The translations under genes and the position numbers were made by a program. Below, in pieces: positions 21,028-32,400 of a DNA stretch of 64,000 nt (its first letter is position 1; each line of letters opens with the position of its first letter). The notes beneath the pieces were generated by a model. The model saw only the letters and a program-made list of their open reading frames with translations, searched no databases and was not told where the DNA came from. The stretch is from Magnolia sinica (taxonomy: Eukaryota; Streptophyta; Magnoliopsida; Magnoliales; Magnoliaceae), in assembly GCF_029962835.1 (NCBI RefSeq), contig NC_080582.1:77992177-78056176 (forward strand), written 5' to 3'.

Positions 21028-24000
21028 CAAATCTTACATGAATGTTGGACATTCCTACCCACCCGAATTGATTCCAACTGTATATCTCACTAACGTATGG
21101 ATGAGCCTGATTTTTATTTTATGTGATTTTCATGGTAGGGTTCGCTATCCCCATGGTGCTGATGTTTTGCACAAGTGGCTGTCAGCCTGAGAGATGGCGG
21201 TGCTCCACCACCTATGGTTGCTTCACCACCCATGGTGGCTCCACCACCCGTGGTTGCTGTACGACGTAACCCCGATTATTGCAGAGCACTATCAGTGGCA
21301 AACCATAGGGCTATACTAGATGATTCAAGTTCCAGCGACGATAACATTAATGAGGGTTTTGCCCGACGACCAATCCATGGAGGCGATCATCTAGATCGTG
21401 CTGAAAGAGACTATCGAGGTAACGCTGAACTTCCTAGTTTTAACGGTTTATTACGTATCGAAGATTTTCTTGATTGGGTAGCCGAAGTAGAGAGATATTT
21501 CAATTATATGGACGTGCCAGATCATAAAAGGGTGAAATTAGTAGCGTTTAAATTAAAATCTGGTGCTTCTACATGGTGGGAACAATTACAACTCTCACGA
21601 GCCCGCTAGAACAAGGCGCCCATCTCATCGTGGCCACGGATGAGACGTCTTCTTCGATCACGATTTCTCCCCAGTGATTATGAGCAGATATTATTTCAGC
21701 AATACCAAAATTGCCAACAAGGAAGTCGAACCGTCACCGATTACACTGAAGAATTTCAGCGGTTGGCTACACGAAACGATCTGTCAGAATCTGAGTCATA
21801 GAAGGTGGCACGATTTATAGGTGGGTTGCGACCGACAATTCAGGACCGAGTTCAGATATACCTCGTCGGGACCGTGGATGAAGCGGTTCAATTGGCGGGT
21901 GGGGTAGAAACACAACTTGCAAGAGCTCCTGCTCATTCCTATCCTTCAACTCGACCCCCCATGACGGGTCCCACACAAGATCCAGTGCCGGCACGAGAAA
22001 AAGATCCAGTAGGAGAACGTCCTCAACCTCCTATAACCGCAAACCGTGATACGGAGAGTGGCCCATCCAGACCTCAACACGCAGCACTTACAACAGCGGG
22101 CCCGAATAGGATTCCAAATTCTTATGCTCGGCCAAGGTCGAACAATTGTTACCACTGTGGCCAACCAAGCCACTTATCAAACACTTGTCCTCAACGTCTT
22201 GCAGCACACTTGACTATAAACGAAGGGGGCACTGAAGATGAGGCCATAGAGAAAGATCATGGCTTTGATGAATATGAACAAACCACTGAAGAAATAGCAG
22301 GTGACGATAAAGTGACGGGAGAGTATTGTGGCGAATCTCTCGTTGTAAGGCGATTACTGTATACCCCAAGAAAGGAATTACATCCACAGCAACATAATAT
22401 ATTTCGTACTCGGTGCACTATCAGCAGAAAGGTCTGTGATGTGATCATAGATAGTGGTAGCAGTGAGAACATCGTCTCAAGAGTGATGATGGACAAGTTG
22501 TAGCTACCCACGATGAAACATCATTCCCCGTACTCAATTGGCTGGATTAAAAAGGTGAATGAGACCAACGTAACTGAACAATGCACTATCTCATTTTCAA
22601 TTGGCAAACATTATAAGGATCAGATACATTGTGACGTGGTTAACATGGAAGCCTACCATATGCTACTCGGTCGACCCTGGCAGTCGGACCGTGATGCGTC
22701 CCATCGAGGACGAGACAATGTCTACATATTCATCAAGGATAGTCAAAAAATAATCATTGCCCCTATGGCACCAGAGAACCACCCTGAAGCCTTTAAAGTG
22801 GAGGGGAGTTCCCTCTTGACCATTCGGAATTTCATGAAGGAATCCAAGGAAACCGGCAAGGTATACGCCATAGTGGTGAAGGGCGAGGAAGAGGAACCCT
22901 CAAACATCCCTCCAAGCTTAAGACTGTTGCTAAACGAATTCAAAGAAGTCTGGCCTGAAGACTTACCTGATAGATTGCCCCCGATGAGAGATATCCAACA
23001 TCACATAGATCTCGTCCTTAAGGCTAACTTGCCCAACCGACCTCATTATCGGATAAGTCCAAAGAAGTGTGAGATACTTCACGGGCAAGTGGAGGAATTG
23101 ATCCGTAAGGGTCTCTTGAGAGAGAGTATGAGCCCATGTGCTATACCAGCATTATTAATGCCAAAAAAGGATGGAAGCTGGTGCATGTCTGTCGACAACT
23201 GGGTAATCAACAAAATTACCATCAAATATCGGTTCCCAATATCATGGTTGGACGACATGCTCGATATGTTAAAAGGGGCCAAGGTGTTTTCTAAACTAGA
23301 TCTAAGGAGCGGGTACCATCAGATTCGTATCCGACCCGATAATGAGTGGAAAACGGCATTTAAGACCAAGGAAGGGTTGTATGAGTGGCTGGTCATGCCC
23401 TTCGGCCTATCGAACGCACCAAGTACTTTTATGCGTTTAATGAATCAAGTTCTAAAACTGTTCATTGACCGATTTGTAGTAGTATATTTTGATGTCATAT
23501 TGATATATTGTCAGGATGAGGTGGAGCACAGGAAACATCTCAGGTAGGTGCTGCAGGTCCTACAAATTAATAAGTTGTACCTCAACTTGAAGAAGTATAA
23601 TTTTTTAATTGACAGCCTGTTATTTCTAGGATTTGTTGTAACGTCCACAGGCATCCGTGTGGATAATGAAAAGGTATGAGCTATTAGGGAATGGCTGATC
23701 CCGACAAACATTCATGAGGTGAGGAGTTTTCAAGGGTTGGCGACTTTCTATCATCGATTTGTGTAAGATTTTAGCACCATAGTCACGCGTATAACAGATT
23801 GCATGAAAAAAGGGTCGTTCCAGTGGACCGCTAAAGCTGACAAGAGCCTTCACGAGATCAAGCATCGTTTGTCTACAACACCGGTCTTAGTGCTTCCTAA
23901 TTTCGACAAATTGTTTGAGGTTAAGTGTGACGCTTCATACGTCGAAATTGGAGGAGTATTATCACAGGAAGGCAGGTCGGTAGCCTTATACAACGAGAAG

Positions 24001-25548
24001 CTCAGCGAGGCCCGAAAGAAGTGGTCGACTTATGAGCTTGAGTTGTACGCAGTTGTTCAGGCGCTACGACATTGGCGGCATTATCTGATTCAAAGGGAGT
24101 TTATTCTGTACACTGACCATCAAGCATTAAAGTTTATTAATAGTCAGACTAACATGAATCATGTGCATGCTAGATGGGTTGCATTTTTACAGGAATTTAC
24201 GTTCGTTCTGAAGCACAAGTCAGGACAGCAGAACAAGGTGGCTGATGCACTTAGTCGTCGTGCATCACTACTTGTTACGATGAGCAACAAGGTGGTCGGC
24301 TTCAACTGTCTCAAGAAGCTGTATGTCAAGGATGAGGACTTCAAAGATTCTTGGATGAAGTACCAAGAAGGTCACCCCAGTGACCTTCATATACAGGACG
24401 ATTTTCTCTTCAAAGGGAATCGATTGTGCATCCCCCAAAGTTCTCTAAGGGAGCAGATTATTCAGGAGCTATATGGAGGTGGCCTCGGTGAACACCTTGG
24501 GCGAGACATGACGCGAGTCTTGTGGAAGAGCGGTATTTCTGGCCGCAATTAGTAAGTAATGTGGGAAGAGCCGTACAACGTTGTCATATTTGTCAGACCT
24601 CTAAGGTGCAATCTCAGAATACGGGCCTCTACACCCCATTACCTGTGTCTGACGGTCCTTGGGAGGATTTATCAATGGACTTCGTGCTTGGTTTCCCACG
24701 AACAAACACAGCATGGATTCCGTGTTCGTGGTCGTCGATCGTTTCTCCAAGATGGCGTACTTTATTACATACAAGAAGACCCTCGATGCAACACACGTGG
24801 CGAATCTATTCTTCAGAGAGGTCGTACGGCTACACGGGGTCCCCAAGACCATTACTTCTAATCGTGACACGAAGTTCATTAGCCACTTTTGACGGACTCT
24901 GTGGACTCGATTCGATACACGACTTCAATTCAGCAGTGCTTACCACCCACAGACTGATGGGCAGCCCGAAGTTGTGAATCGCACGTTAGGAAACCTCCTT
25001 CACAGTATTGCAGGAGAAAAGCCAAAGCAGTAGGACTTGGCCTTGTCTCAAGCAGAGTTTGCATTCAACAACATGGTGAACCGCTCGACAGGAAAATCGT
25101 CATTCCAAATTATCTACGGACGAGTGCCTCGCCACACACTTGACTTGGTCCCCCTGCCCAAGCACCCAAGCACGAGCATTATAACAAAACATATGGCAGA
25201 CAAGATCATGGCCATCCATGCGGAAGTGCAGGCCAAACTACATGCCTCGAACGAAAAGTATAAGGAGCGAGCAGATAAACATCGGCGACAAAAGGTGTTT
25301 GAGGTGGGCGACCAAGTAATGGTTCATCTACGCAAAGAGCGATTTCCGACCGGAACGTACAACAAGTTGAAGAATAAAAATATTAGACCTGTACCAATCA
25401 TCCGAAATATCAATGACAACGCTTATGTTGTTGATCTTCCAAATGACATGGCGATCTCACGGACTTTCAACGTCGCGAACCTGACCTAGTATCATGAACC
25501 AGCGCAGGATGAGAATTCGAGGACGAGTTCTTTTGAAGTGGAGGGGAC
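21028..25548 (+). mobile_element. gag-pol internal region of the gypsy element (fossil)
   Basis: Gag, zinc knuckle, aspartic protease, reverse transcriptase, RNase H and integrase signatures follow in the standard Ty3/gypsy order, so integrase comes after RNase H. There is no env-like region. The coding region is broken at several points; no intact polyprotein is present. Confidence 0.88.
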
Positions 25549-26275
25549 TGATGTAGAGTAGGTCATGGACAGTTTCATGGCCAAGATGGATCATAAAAAG
25601 CACGGTCGACAACAGAAGTGATCCGGACCGTTGGACCTTAGATTGGGCGTATCTCGCAATTCGGAATGAGTTATCTGACTTAAAATATATGATTTTGGGG
25701 TAGAACGAGCTACTTTAACCAACCAACCCCACTATGCTAGGTTGCACAAGCCAGATTTGCAAAAAAACCCTGGATCGACGGTCGTTTCCCTGTTTTATTT
25801 TCGATTTTACTATAAATAGTAAGTTTTAGTTTGATTATAACTCTTCATCTATTGGGCTTTAGGAGTTGTGTCCAACATGAAAAGTGCTTAGAATACTTAG
25901 GGGAACAGTTTGGTGAAGCCAAATAAGACACTTACTATTTTTGGCCGAAAACCTTGCGCACTAGTAGACATCACGACCATCTGTAAATAGTAAGTTTACT
26001 ATTTATAGTAAGTCGGGGATTCTAGGAGTTTTAGTTGTAGTTTGATTCTGATTTCTTTCCAATTGCTTGGTACCCTTATTTAAAGGGTTGTGAACTCGTT
26101 TTTATTCATTCATTAATCAATTTCAAATTTTATTAGAATTTATTTCTATTCTCTTGCTTTCTTCCCTCGTGGATTCGAGAAGTCTCTGTGAGGAGTCAAG
26201 AGAAGCTCCGTGGATTCGGAGTAGTTATCCTTGAGGAAGACGGTGATCGACCTCATCACGTTCATCCTTGCGTCA
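25549..26275 (+). repeat. 3' LTR of the gypsy element
   Basis: 727 bp, TGATGTAGAG...GCGTCA, immediately after the purine tract AAGTGGAGGGGAC. It is followed by the CATGC target duplication. Confidence 0.9.
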
Positions 26276-26299
26276 CATGCAGTATGCAATGGCATAATC

Positions 26300-26405
26300 T
26301 CTTTTTTATGCACACACACTCTTGCGCACTAGCACCACAAGGGATGCTCGAACCTATGACCTCGTGTTGAAACTCCAGAGAGTTTACCACTGAGGCACGA
26401 CAACA
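26300..26405 (-). mobile_element. tRNA-derived SINE
   Basis: On the minus strand: A-box-like TGCCTCAGTGGTAAA, then B-box-like AGGTCATAGGTTCGAGCATC, then GTGGTGCTAGTGCGC, a TGTGTGTG stretch and an A-rich end (TAAAAAAG). TGCCATTG occurs on both sides (near 26410 and at about 26287), a plausible target duplication, although the inner copy is also part of the palindrome described for the gypsy target. RNA polymerase III SINE, not a tRNA gene. Confidence 0.6.
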
Positions 26406-27650
26406 AGTGCCAATGGCAAAACCTCCCAACAATTAGATTTCTAACAATTGGGACTTCTTTTTCTTCATTTCACTTTTTGCATATAAATAGGCACTCCCAC
26501 CTCCCTGCTTTCACAACTGTTACTCTGTTACTCTCACTCTAATACATTCCTCTCTCAAACTTTCTTCTCTCTTAACTCTCTTACTCTCTCCCTCTCTCAC
26601 GCTATTACTCTCTTCTTTCTTAAAATGACATCGATAAAATATATATGTTGTTTTTTCACAGTTTTTAGTATATGCATTCATTGTAATTGTTATTTGACTT
26701 GTTATCGTCTAATAGTCTTGGTCTAACAAAACTATATATATAAAATAATAAATAAATAAAAACAATTCCCTACACTTGTAGTATTTTTATATAAATTTTT
26801 ATTCTTTTTTCACTTTCTTTGAATTTTCTATTTTTTTCCAAAAAAAAAAATAAATAAATTTTGGGGGGCTGCGCGATCTCATATGCGATTATGCCATCAC
26901 ATAAGCACACAGCCCCCTTGAATTTTTAATACATCTAAAGCTATCTGATGGAGCCAAAGTGAGCCCACTCATGAATATTGCAGGGTGTAACAAGTCGAAG
27001 AGGAAATACCTAAAAATGCCAGTTGAACAGACCCCAGATGATGATATCATAATGAGTCACTGATTCAGGACATGCCCAATTACCAAAATAGGAAGCCAAC
27101 AAAATTAAAAAGAGCAGGCCCTCAAACCTGTCCCCATAAATAAGGTTTACACCATTTGGTGGGCCCTACATGTGATCGCGCACACGTGTATTTAGACCTA
27201 ATCCAAACCGTATGCTTAAAGTTCATACCAGTAAGTAATGCGTCCTTTCCTTATTTTATTGCTTTATTTAATTGGGCAGCTAGTGGTTAGATTATCTCCT
27301 TCTATTACCAACTCTAGCAATTTTAGCAACAATCCTAATTCACCTTGGATCCTTGTTTCGATTGAATTCGCCTACATAGAGGCCATGCGTGTGGAAGACA
27401 AGACGCTCAATTGAAAGAGACTTTTATAGAATTTTAGAGGTGAGACTCCTTAAGTTTATGCTTCTTTTTTTCTTTTCTTTTTTGTGGTGAGGCACAAAAT
27501 CTAGTTGAGGCTTTCTTTGGGTGAGACTCACAAAATCTATCCCCTCAGCAACCAAGCATTCAAAACCATTCAAATCTTGGCAGTCCCCTCCAAATACCTT
27601 CAAGTTTGAGTTTACATATAGGAGTTGATTTTCTATTTAAAGAAGACTTA
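26406..27650. other. No gene seen
   Basis: Contains TC-rich tracts near 26500-26620, an A-rich patch near 26840, and the second half of the GCATAAGC-type palindromic repeat at 26868-26910. A GGTGGGCCCTACATGTGAT phrase lies at about 27160. Confidence 0.4.
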
Positions 27651-27795
27651 GGCTGTGTTTGAAAGTTACTATTTGCATTTAGTAGAATGGCCATTGTGCT
27701 CAATTGGCTCTTTGTGGTTTTGAGCCAGTTTAATGGGCTTTCGCCATTCCACTCAATGGGGAATGGGGTTTCTGGGCTTCCAAACAAACCCAATT
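27651..27795. mobile_element. Short MITE with TGTTTG ends
   Basis: Left end GGCTGTGTTTGAAAG and right end CTTCCAAACAAACCC, its imperfect inverse. About 145 bp, non-coding. Similar to hAT-type plant MITEs. Confidence 0.5.
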
Positions 27796-27967
27796 TCAAA
27801 CATGAAGATGACACTGGTTAAATCGAGCATAAGGGAAATTTGAGCCCTATTCCAAGCAAAGCCCATTTCCTTCTCTCTTTTTTTTCTTTTTTTCAAGGAA
27901 TATATTAAGAAAACATCAAAGATGAAAAGTATTCCCAAGAAATACACACACACACACACACGGAGAC

Positions 27968-28580
27968 ACTCTTAGCTTAACCCCTCCTTCAACACATCAA
28001 TGATACTATTTGTGTCGCTTCATGCATATGTTTGGACTAGAGACAAGAACAAGGATCTCATTTGAAACAAACTCGGTTCCCAATCCTAGGAATTTGCCGA
28101 AGCAGCCCATGAGAGAGAGAGAGAGAGAGAGTATATTCGCGAGACAATCTCTCAGCTTACCCCCTCCTCCAACACATCAATGATACCATTTGTATCTCTT
28201 CGTATGTTTGGACTTTGGACTAAGACAAAAACACGGATCTCATTGGAAACAAACTCCCAGAATCACAGATAGAAAGTATTTCCGGGACAGAATCTCTCAG
28301 CTTAACCCCTCTTCATGCATATGTTTGGACTGGACACAAGAACATGGATCTCATCAGAAACAAACTCAGTTTCCAATCCTAGGAATTCACCAAAAGCAGC
28401 CCATGAGAGAGTGAGAGAGGGAGGGAATTTCTCAGCTAACCCACTCCTTCAACACATCAATAATACCATTTGCATCTCTTCATAAATATGTTTGGACTAG
28501 AGACAAGAAGATGGATCTCATTAGAAACAAACTCATCTCCCAATACTAGGAATTTTCTGAAGCAGCCCATGAAATGAAAT
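27968..28580. repeat. Tandem repeat of about 150-170 bp, four units
   Basis: Each unit holds CAGCTTAACCCCTCCTTCAA, CACATCAATGATACC, ATGTTTGGACTAGAGACAAG, GGATCTCATTAGAAACAAAC and GCAGCCCATGAGAG, starting near 27970, 28150, 28298 and 28432. The third unit is shortened at its start, and (GA)n runs of different length end units 1 and 3. No coding content is supported. Confidence 0.85.
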
Positions 28581-29017
28581 TTTCAGAATCACTTTCAAGA
28601 ATAAGGGGCCTGAAAAGTTCTTTAGGAAAATTCTCAACTATTACCTAAGATCCTCGCTTCGGCTTCACAAGTGTCCCCTGAAACGAAGTGCCTAAGGACA
28701 TATGCATGATCCCCATATCATCTTCACAATGTCTCCAATGAACTACAAGGATGGGCTTTTGCATCTATCAAAGATTCAAAGGTTCAGTACTCAAGACAAA
28801 GTCTAGTTATTGAGTTTGTTTGTAACTAGAGGATTCAGAGGACCAAAGTCGGGGAAAACTAGCTAGTATAGGATTGTTTCCACTTCCAACTAGGGAAGCT
28901 TGATTACGATTCTGAAAGAAAGAGCTTGGGTTTCTTCCGACCATATGTACTTGGGTTATGGAAGGGACATTTTTATCCTTTATGCTATTTGCATAGGCTT
29001 CTGAATATTGAACAACT
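28581..29017. other. No gene seen
   Basis: Ordinary sequence between the tandem repeats and the duplicated MGDG synthase segment. Confidence 0.4.
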
Positions 29018-29234
29018 GGGAAAATCATCAGTTATTGCAACGATTTTGCTTGAAGTTCATATATTCTTCTTTGATTACTGATTACGATTTCCCTATATCA
29101 CTATCTAGTGGAAACTCTCTCTCAACACCATATGATGCAAAATATCATAGATTCATTAATAATCAATATAGAAATGTCAAACCAAACTGAATCAGCAAAT
29201 ATCTTGGGCCCAAATACAAGGGTAGCTCATGTGC

Positions 29235-29459
29235 CTGAACCAGAATCTTCCAGTTGATGGACAATAATCTATTGGCAAGTTTCTTATTCCGACCGCAAAT
29301 TACAAGGATTTGACCAATCGGCTCCCCCAGATTCTCATCATATAATGAATTTCCAAGAGCCCGAGCAGTAGCCTCAATGGGGCCCATGCCTTCCCCTCCT
29401 CCCATCAGTAAAACCACAGGTAGATCCTCATCCATTCCCAACTCCCTCCTTAATTCATC
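29235..29459 (-). pseudogene. MGD1: MGDG synthase exon (75 codons), open
   Basis: Encodes [53 protein letters not shown] and [18 protein letters not shown], ending ILVQ. This is the GGGEGMG nucleotide-sugar loop region of MGDG synthase. The acceptor is CTGTAAATAG. The donor is GCACATG, a GC rather than a GT, whereas the copy at 50 kb has GTACATG. The exon has no stop and keeps its full length. The next exon in the gene ([13 protein letters not shown]) is on the same strand at 16824-16886, about 12.3 kb downstream. The intervening DNA holds the gypsy, CACTA-like and SINE insertions. Since the second exon downstream is frameshifted and I find no other exons except perhaps an N-terminal one near 30.7 kb, I call it a pseudogene. 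A functional gene with a giant intron cannot be excluded without knowing about the missing exons. Confidence 0.92.
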
Positions 29460-29588
29460 CTATTTACAGAAGATGAAAATATTCTTATTCACATTAATGC
29501 CAAGTAATTCAATCAAGAAAAGTGGCATTAATAACCATACGATAGAGGACATAAACATAGAAAATGATAGATGACAAAAGCATCAAAG

Positions 29589-29589
<1 letters not shown>

Positions 29590-29648
<59 letters not shown>
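29590..29648. repeat. (TA)n microsatellite
   Basis: About 29 TA units. It marks one edge of the duplicated segment; the inverted copy also ends in a TA run (49902-49925). Confidence 0.95.
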
Positions 29649-29651
<3 letters not shown>

Positions 29652-29867
29652 TTCACACAAAAATCAAAGTACCGGACATATAGACAATGTGAATGGAATA
29701 CCCATTTTGAAGTATTTGGGTATCATGGCTTCGACTATATTCCTTGTTGAAGATGATCCTGCAGGCAAATCATTTTTACAGAACTTGAACCACTGTTCCT
29801 CTTGCATTAGCACAATCCACAGATAGCACCAGTCAAGGGGTAGTTATAGAGCAAATGTATATCCAGC

Positions 29868-30330
29868 TTAGAACTTTCTCAAGGCTCCTTCAATTGCTAA
29901 GGCCCCCGAGAAAGAGTTAGTAAACATTCTTGAGCCGTTCTGAAGAGCTAAGAGATCCACCTTAATTGACTTGACCATTCTTCCCTGCCTGGAGTATGAC
30001 AAAGCAATGTCACCTTTATAGTTTCTAATGAAACCCCCTATCCTTGAAAGGTCCAGGCTTCCAATCAAGCAGCCACCAAGGTTAAGCTTTCAGAAACCCC
30101 CTAGAGGGCTTTAGTGTTCTTGATGTTCTGGTTCTTGACACCAACTAAAATCCACTTTCCAAACATGACAAAATCTGCCTCTAACCGCCCCTTCGGAATC
30201 GGATATAGCAAAAGCCCAATCAAGAACTGTACTAATGATTCTTCTTTTAACAATTTCTAAGGAAAAAATCTTGTTGTCAAAGGCTGCTATTTCTTTAATT
30301 CCATAGTACCCATTGTAGGAGATTGTGTGG
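29868..30330 (-). pseudogene. LINE-type RNase H domain fragment
   Basis: Reads LNLGGCLIGSLDLSRIGGFI then RNYKGDIALSYSRQG, the pattern of the RVT_3/RNase H domain found at the 3' end of plant L1-type LINEs and related host genes (LNFDG..G.GGxIRN..G). The piece at 30111-30330 (KRRIISTVLDWAFAISDSEG) looks like the stretch that precedes the domain, in a different frame. Broken and without other LINE parts nearby. Confidence 0.5.
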
Positions 30331-30599
30331 GTATGCGTTTTGTAATGGGTGTTCCTACAGAGTACCATTCCATATATTTGTTTGAGGTTTCTTTATTATA
30401 AAGAATTTATGCATGGAGACTTGGAAGTGATTACGCTCTCTAATCGTCTTTTCCTCTCCCTCATCTCTCTGACCATGAATCTCATCCCCCCTATTATTGG
30501 GTACAACACCATTCCCCAAATAATTTTGCCTCTAGCTATGAAAGGTCCATCCAGCAACCTTCAAATAGATTGCCCATGGAAACATTGAGAAACCTAAAA

Positions 30600-30872
30600 A
30601 TTCCAAAGATATTGTAAAAAGCATTTCACACCTCTCGCCAAAAGTGGACTCTGCATTTAGGATGAGCTGAGGATCAGGTTCTGCACCGCAATTCAGTGAA
30701 AGATTGCTGATGATATTATGCCCATCACCCATTAAACCAATTTTGTATGGTTGACAGCTGCTGGTGACATCCTGTCTGGAACCTCGACCGAAAATATGGG
30801 GCAGTGAGATGCTCTGAAGATGATTGGTTTGGAAAATCAAGTGAGAAGTGATTCTAGGAATGTTGTCAGCAT
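30600..30872 (-). CDS. Possible first exon, unknown; perhaps a plastid transit region
   Basis: An open frame begins at an ATG at 30871 (MALNADNIPRITSHLIFQTN) and continues HLQSISLPHIFGRGSRQDVT, then SNLSLNCGAEPDPQLILNAE and STFGERCEML. It is rich in Ser, Asn and Gln and poor in acidic residues near its start, as chloroplast transit peptides are. It lies 1.1 kb upstream of the MGDG synthase exon on the same strand. SxFxxRxCEM loosely recalls the SxFNxFxRFHCE segment of MGDG synthase N-termini. That link is weak inference, and the exons expected between are absent. It may equally be an unrelated fragment or chance. Confidence 0.2.
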
Positions 30873-31116
30873 TCAGCGCCATGATTGTTCTTCTCCATCC
30901 AGTCTGTTCCAAAATGAAAAATCAAGTTGGATAAAACTAAATCACGTGGAGTATCAGAAATAAAACTAATAGACTTATAATGGTTGCATGTGAAATCATG
31001 CCATTGGTTTTGGAATTTCATCAATAAGCCGACAGTAAAAGTATAAAAACTATCATGAATTATCATATTCCAAGACATATCAGCCAAGAAAAAGGAAGAC
31101 TGTACGAAGAGAAACC

Positions 31117-31520
31117 CTTAGCTTGGAGGCCCACCTTTGTTTGATCCGAATTGTTCACGTGGTGGATGGGAGGTGATCTCACCAACCAGATAAATCCTAG
31201 TCATCCTACGGAAATTGAAAACTACTATCAACAGTCCACATTTAATATGGACACAATCAAATGGTTGCAATAATCTGATGAGTTGGATTCTAGCCATCCT
31301 AATAACGAAACAAGCTCTTTCAATCAACCGTCCACATTTAATGTGGCCACAATCAGTTGAAAGAGGTGAATCGATTTGAAGAAAGAAAGATGGAATGAGG
31401 AAGAGGAAAACAGAGGATTTGAAACAACGCAAAGAGAGGAATTTGGTACTAGGTCTATTGTGTATTTAAAGGATTCGGTACGAGTCCCACAAGTGCGGCC
31501 TTTTGCCACGGGAGTGGACG
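31117..31520. repeat. Repeat shared with 46.98-47.36 kb, with internal duplication
   Basis: GGTGAATCGATTTGAAGAAA, GAGGAAGAGGAAAACAGAGG and GATTTGAAA recur at 47165-47290. Within it, CATCCTA...CCACATTTAATRTGG occurs twice (about 31200-31260 and 31295-31355). Non-coding and moderately old; family unknown. Confidence 0.55.
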
Positions 31521-32361
31521 ACTCTAGTTGCAATGGAAGACGCTTGATACACAGGCACTCAACTACTGTAGCCTAAGAACCAATGGTTTAGAGTAATTAG
31601 GACTGAATTGTAATTTATGTTAATTACAAATAGGTCACACTATAAACTTAACTAATCCACACCATAATCATCACGCGCAAGAAATCTCGCTATCTAATTC
31701 ATTCAAAAAATGTTCTGATTATTCGAATAAGCTCTGAATCACTCGTTAGTAGGTCACTAAACCCGAGATTATAGAAAGACGTTTATCTTATCGGGCTTGA
31801 TGTCCATTGTAAGACATCGAATCGAAATTATGTATCAAATCGCTCAACTTTAACTTACAAGATCAGTGCATGAGATGTGTGAATATTTTTGAGATTAATT
31901 AAGAACTTACGTTAATTGTATGTATCCGGTCTTTTTCAAAGTTGTAGCTTTTAAACCATTAGATGATGACTAAATTTAGGACCCTAATCGAGATTATTAC
32001 CATTCTCACATCGGTATAGTTATAAACCGGCCAACGCTAGGTGACCGTCAATATGAGTTAGGACTTTCTCGATTGATCGGCACGTCTGACATCGGATGGT
32101 TATGTGTCAACATAGATTGCATAATGACACACCGATCCCATGGCTTTGATGGACCTATACACCTCCCCCTTAGGTCCCATTGGTTGGAAACCTCTCTCAG
32201 GGTTAATATAATGAACAAAGGGCTATTGGGGCTATTTGTGCATCATATGCTACTATAAATACCATTTCATTTCGCACCCCCTCTCCTCATACAAATTTGC
32301 CTTAGAATTTGGGGAGAATGAGAGAAAGGAAGAGATGAAGGGGGAGAGAGTGATAAATGGA

Positions 32362-32400
<39 letters not shown>

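Larger units (their letters stand above)
20297..26275 (+). mobile_element. Ty3/gypsy LTR retrotransposon, chromovirus-type, both LTRs and TSD
   Basis: LTRs lie at 20297-21027 and 25549-26275, both TG..CA. CATGC is duplicated at 20292-20296 and 26276-26280. Order of parts: gag (about 21.2-22.2 kb, ending in a CYHCGQPSHLSNTC zinc knuckle), protease (DSGSSENIV, about 22.45 kb), reverse transcriptase ([15 protein letters not shown], about 22.9-23.6 kb), RNase H (about 23.8-24.2 kb), integrase (about 24.5-25.5 kb), purine tract GAGGGGAC, 3' LTR. The EWKTAFKT and [10 protein letters not shown] wording fits the chromovirus branch; the exact clade (CRM- or Galadriel-like) is inference. The two LTRs differ at roughly 50 of 730 positions by hand count, about 93 percent identity, so it is a moderately old insertion. 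The coding part is broken in several places. Confidence 0.92.
29018..29660 (-). repeat. Segment duplicated in inverted orientation at 49.9-50.5 kb
   Basis: About 620 bp match the plus strand of 49895-50515. This covers MGDG synthase intron, exon, intron and a terminal (TA)n. Homology ends at ATGATTTT on one side and at the TA run on the other. Identity looks to be about 90-95 percent by eye. Confidence 0.85.

Noticed and set aside
26300-26405. A tRNA gene
   Set aside because: The A and B boxes are present but a cloverleaf cannot be folded, and an A-rich tail with a possible target duplication fits a SINE.
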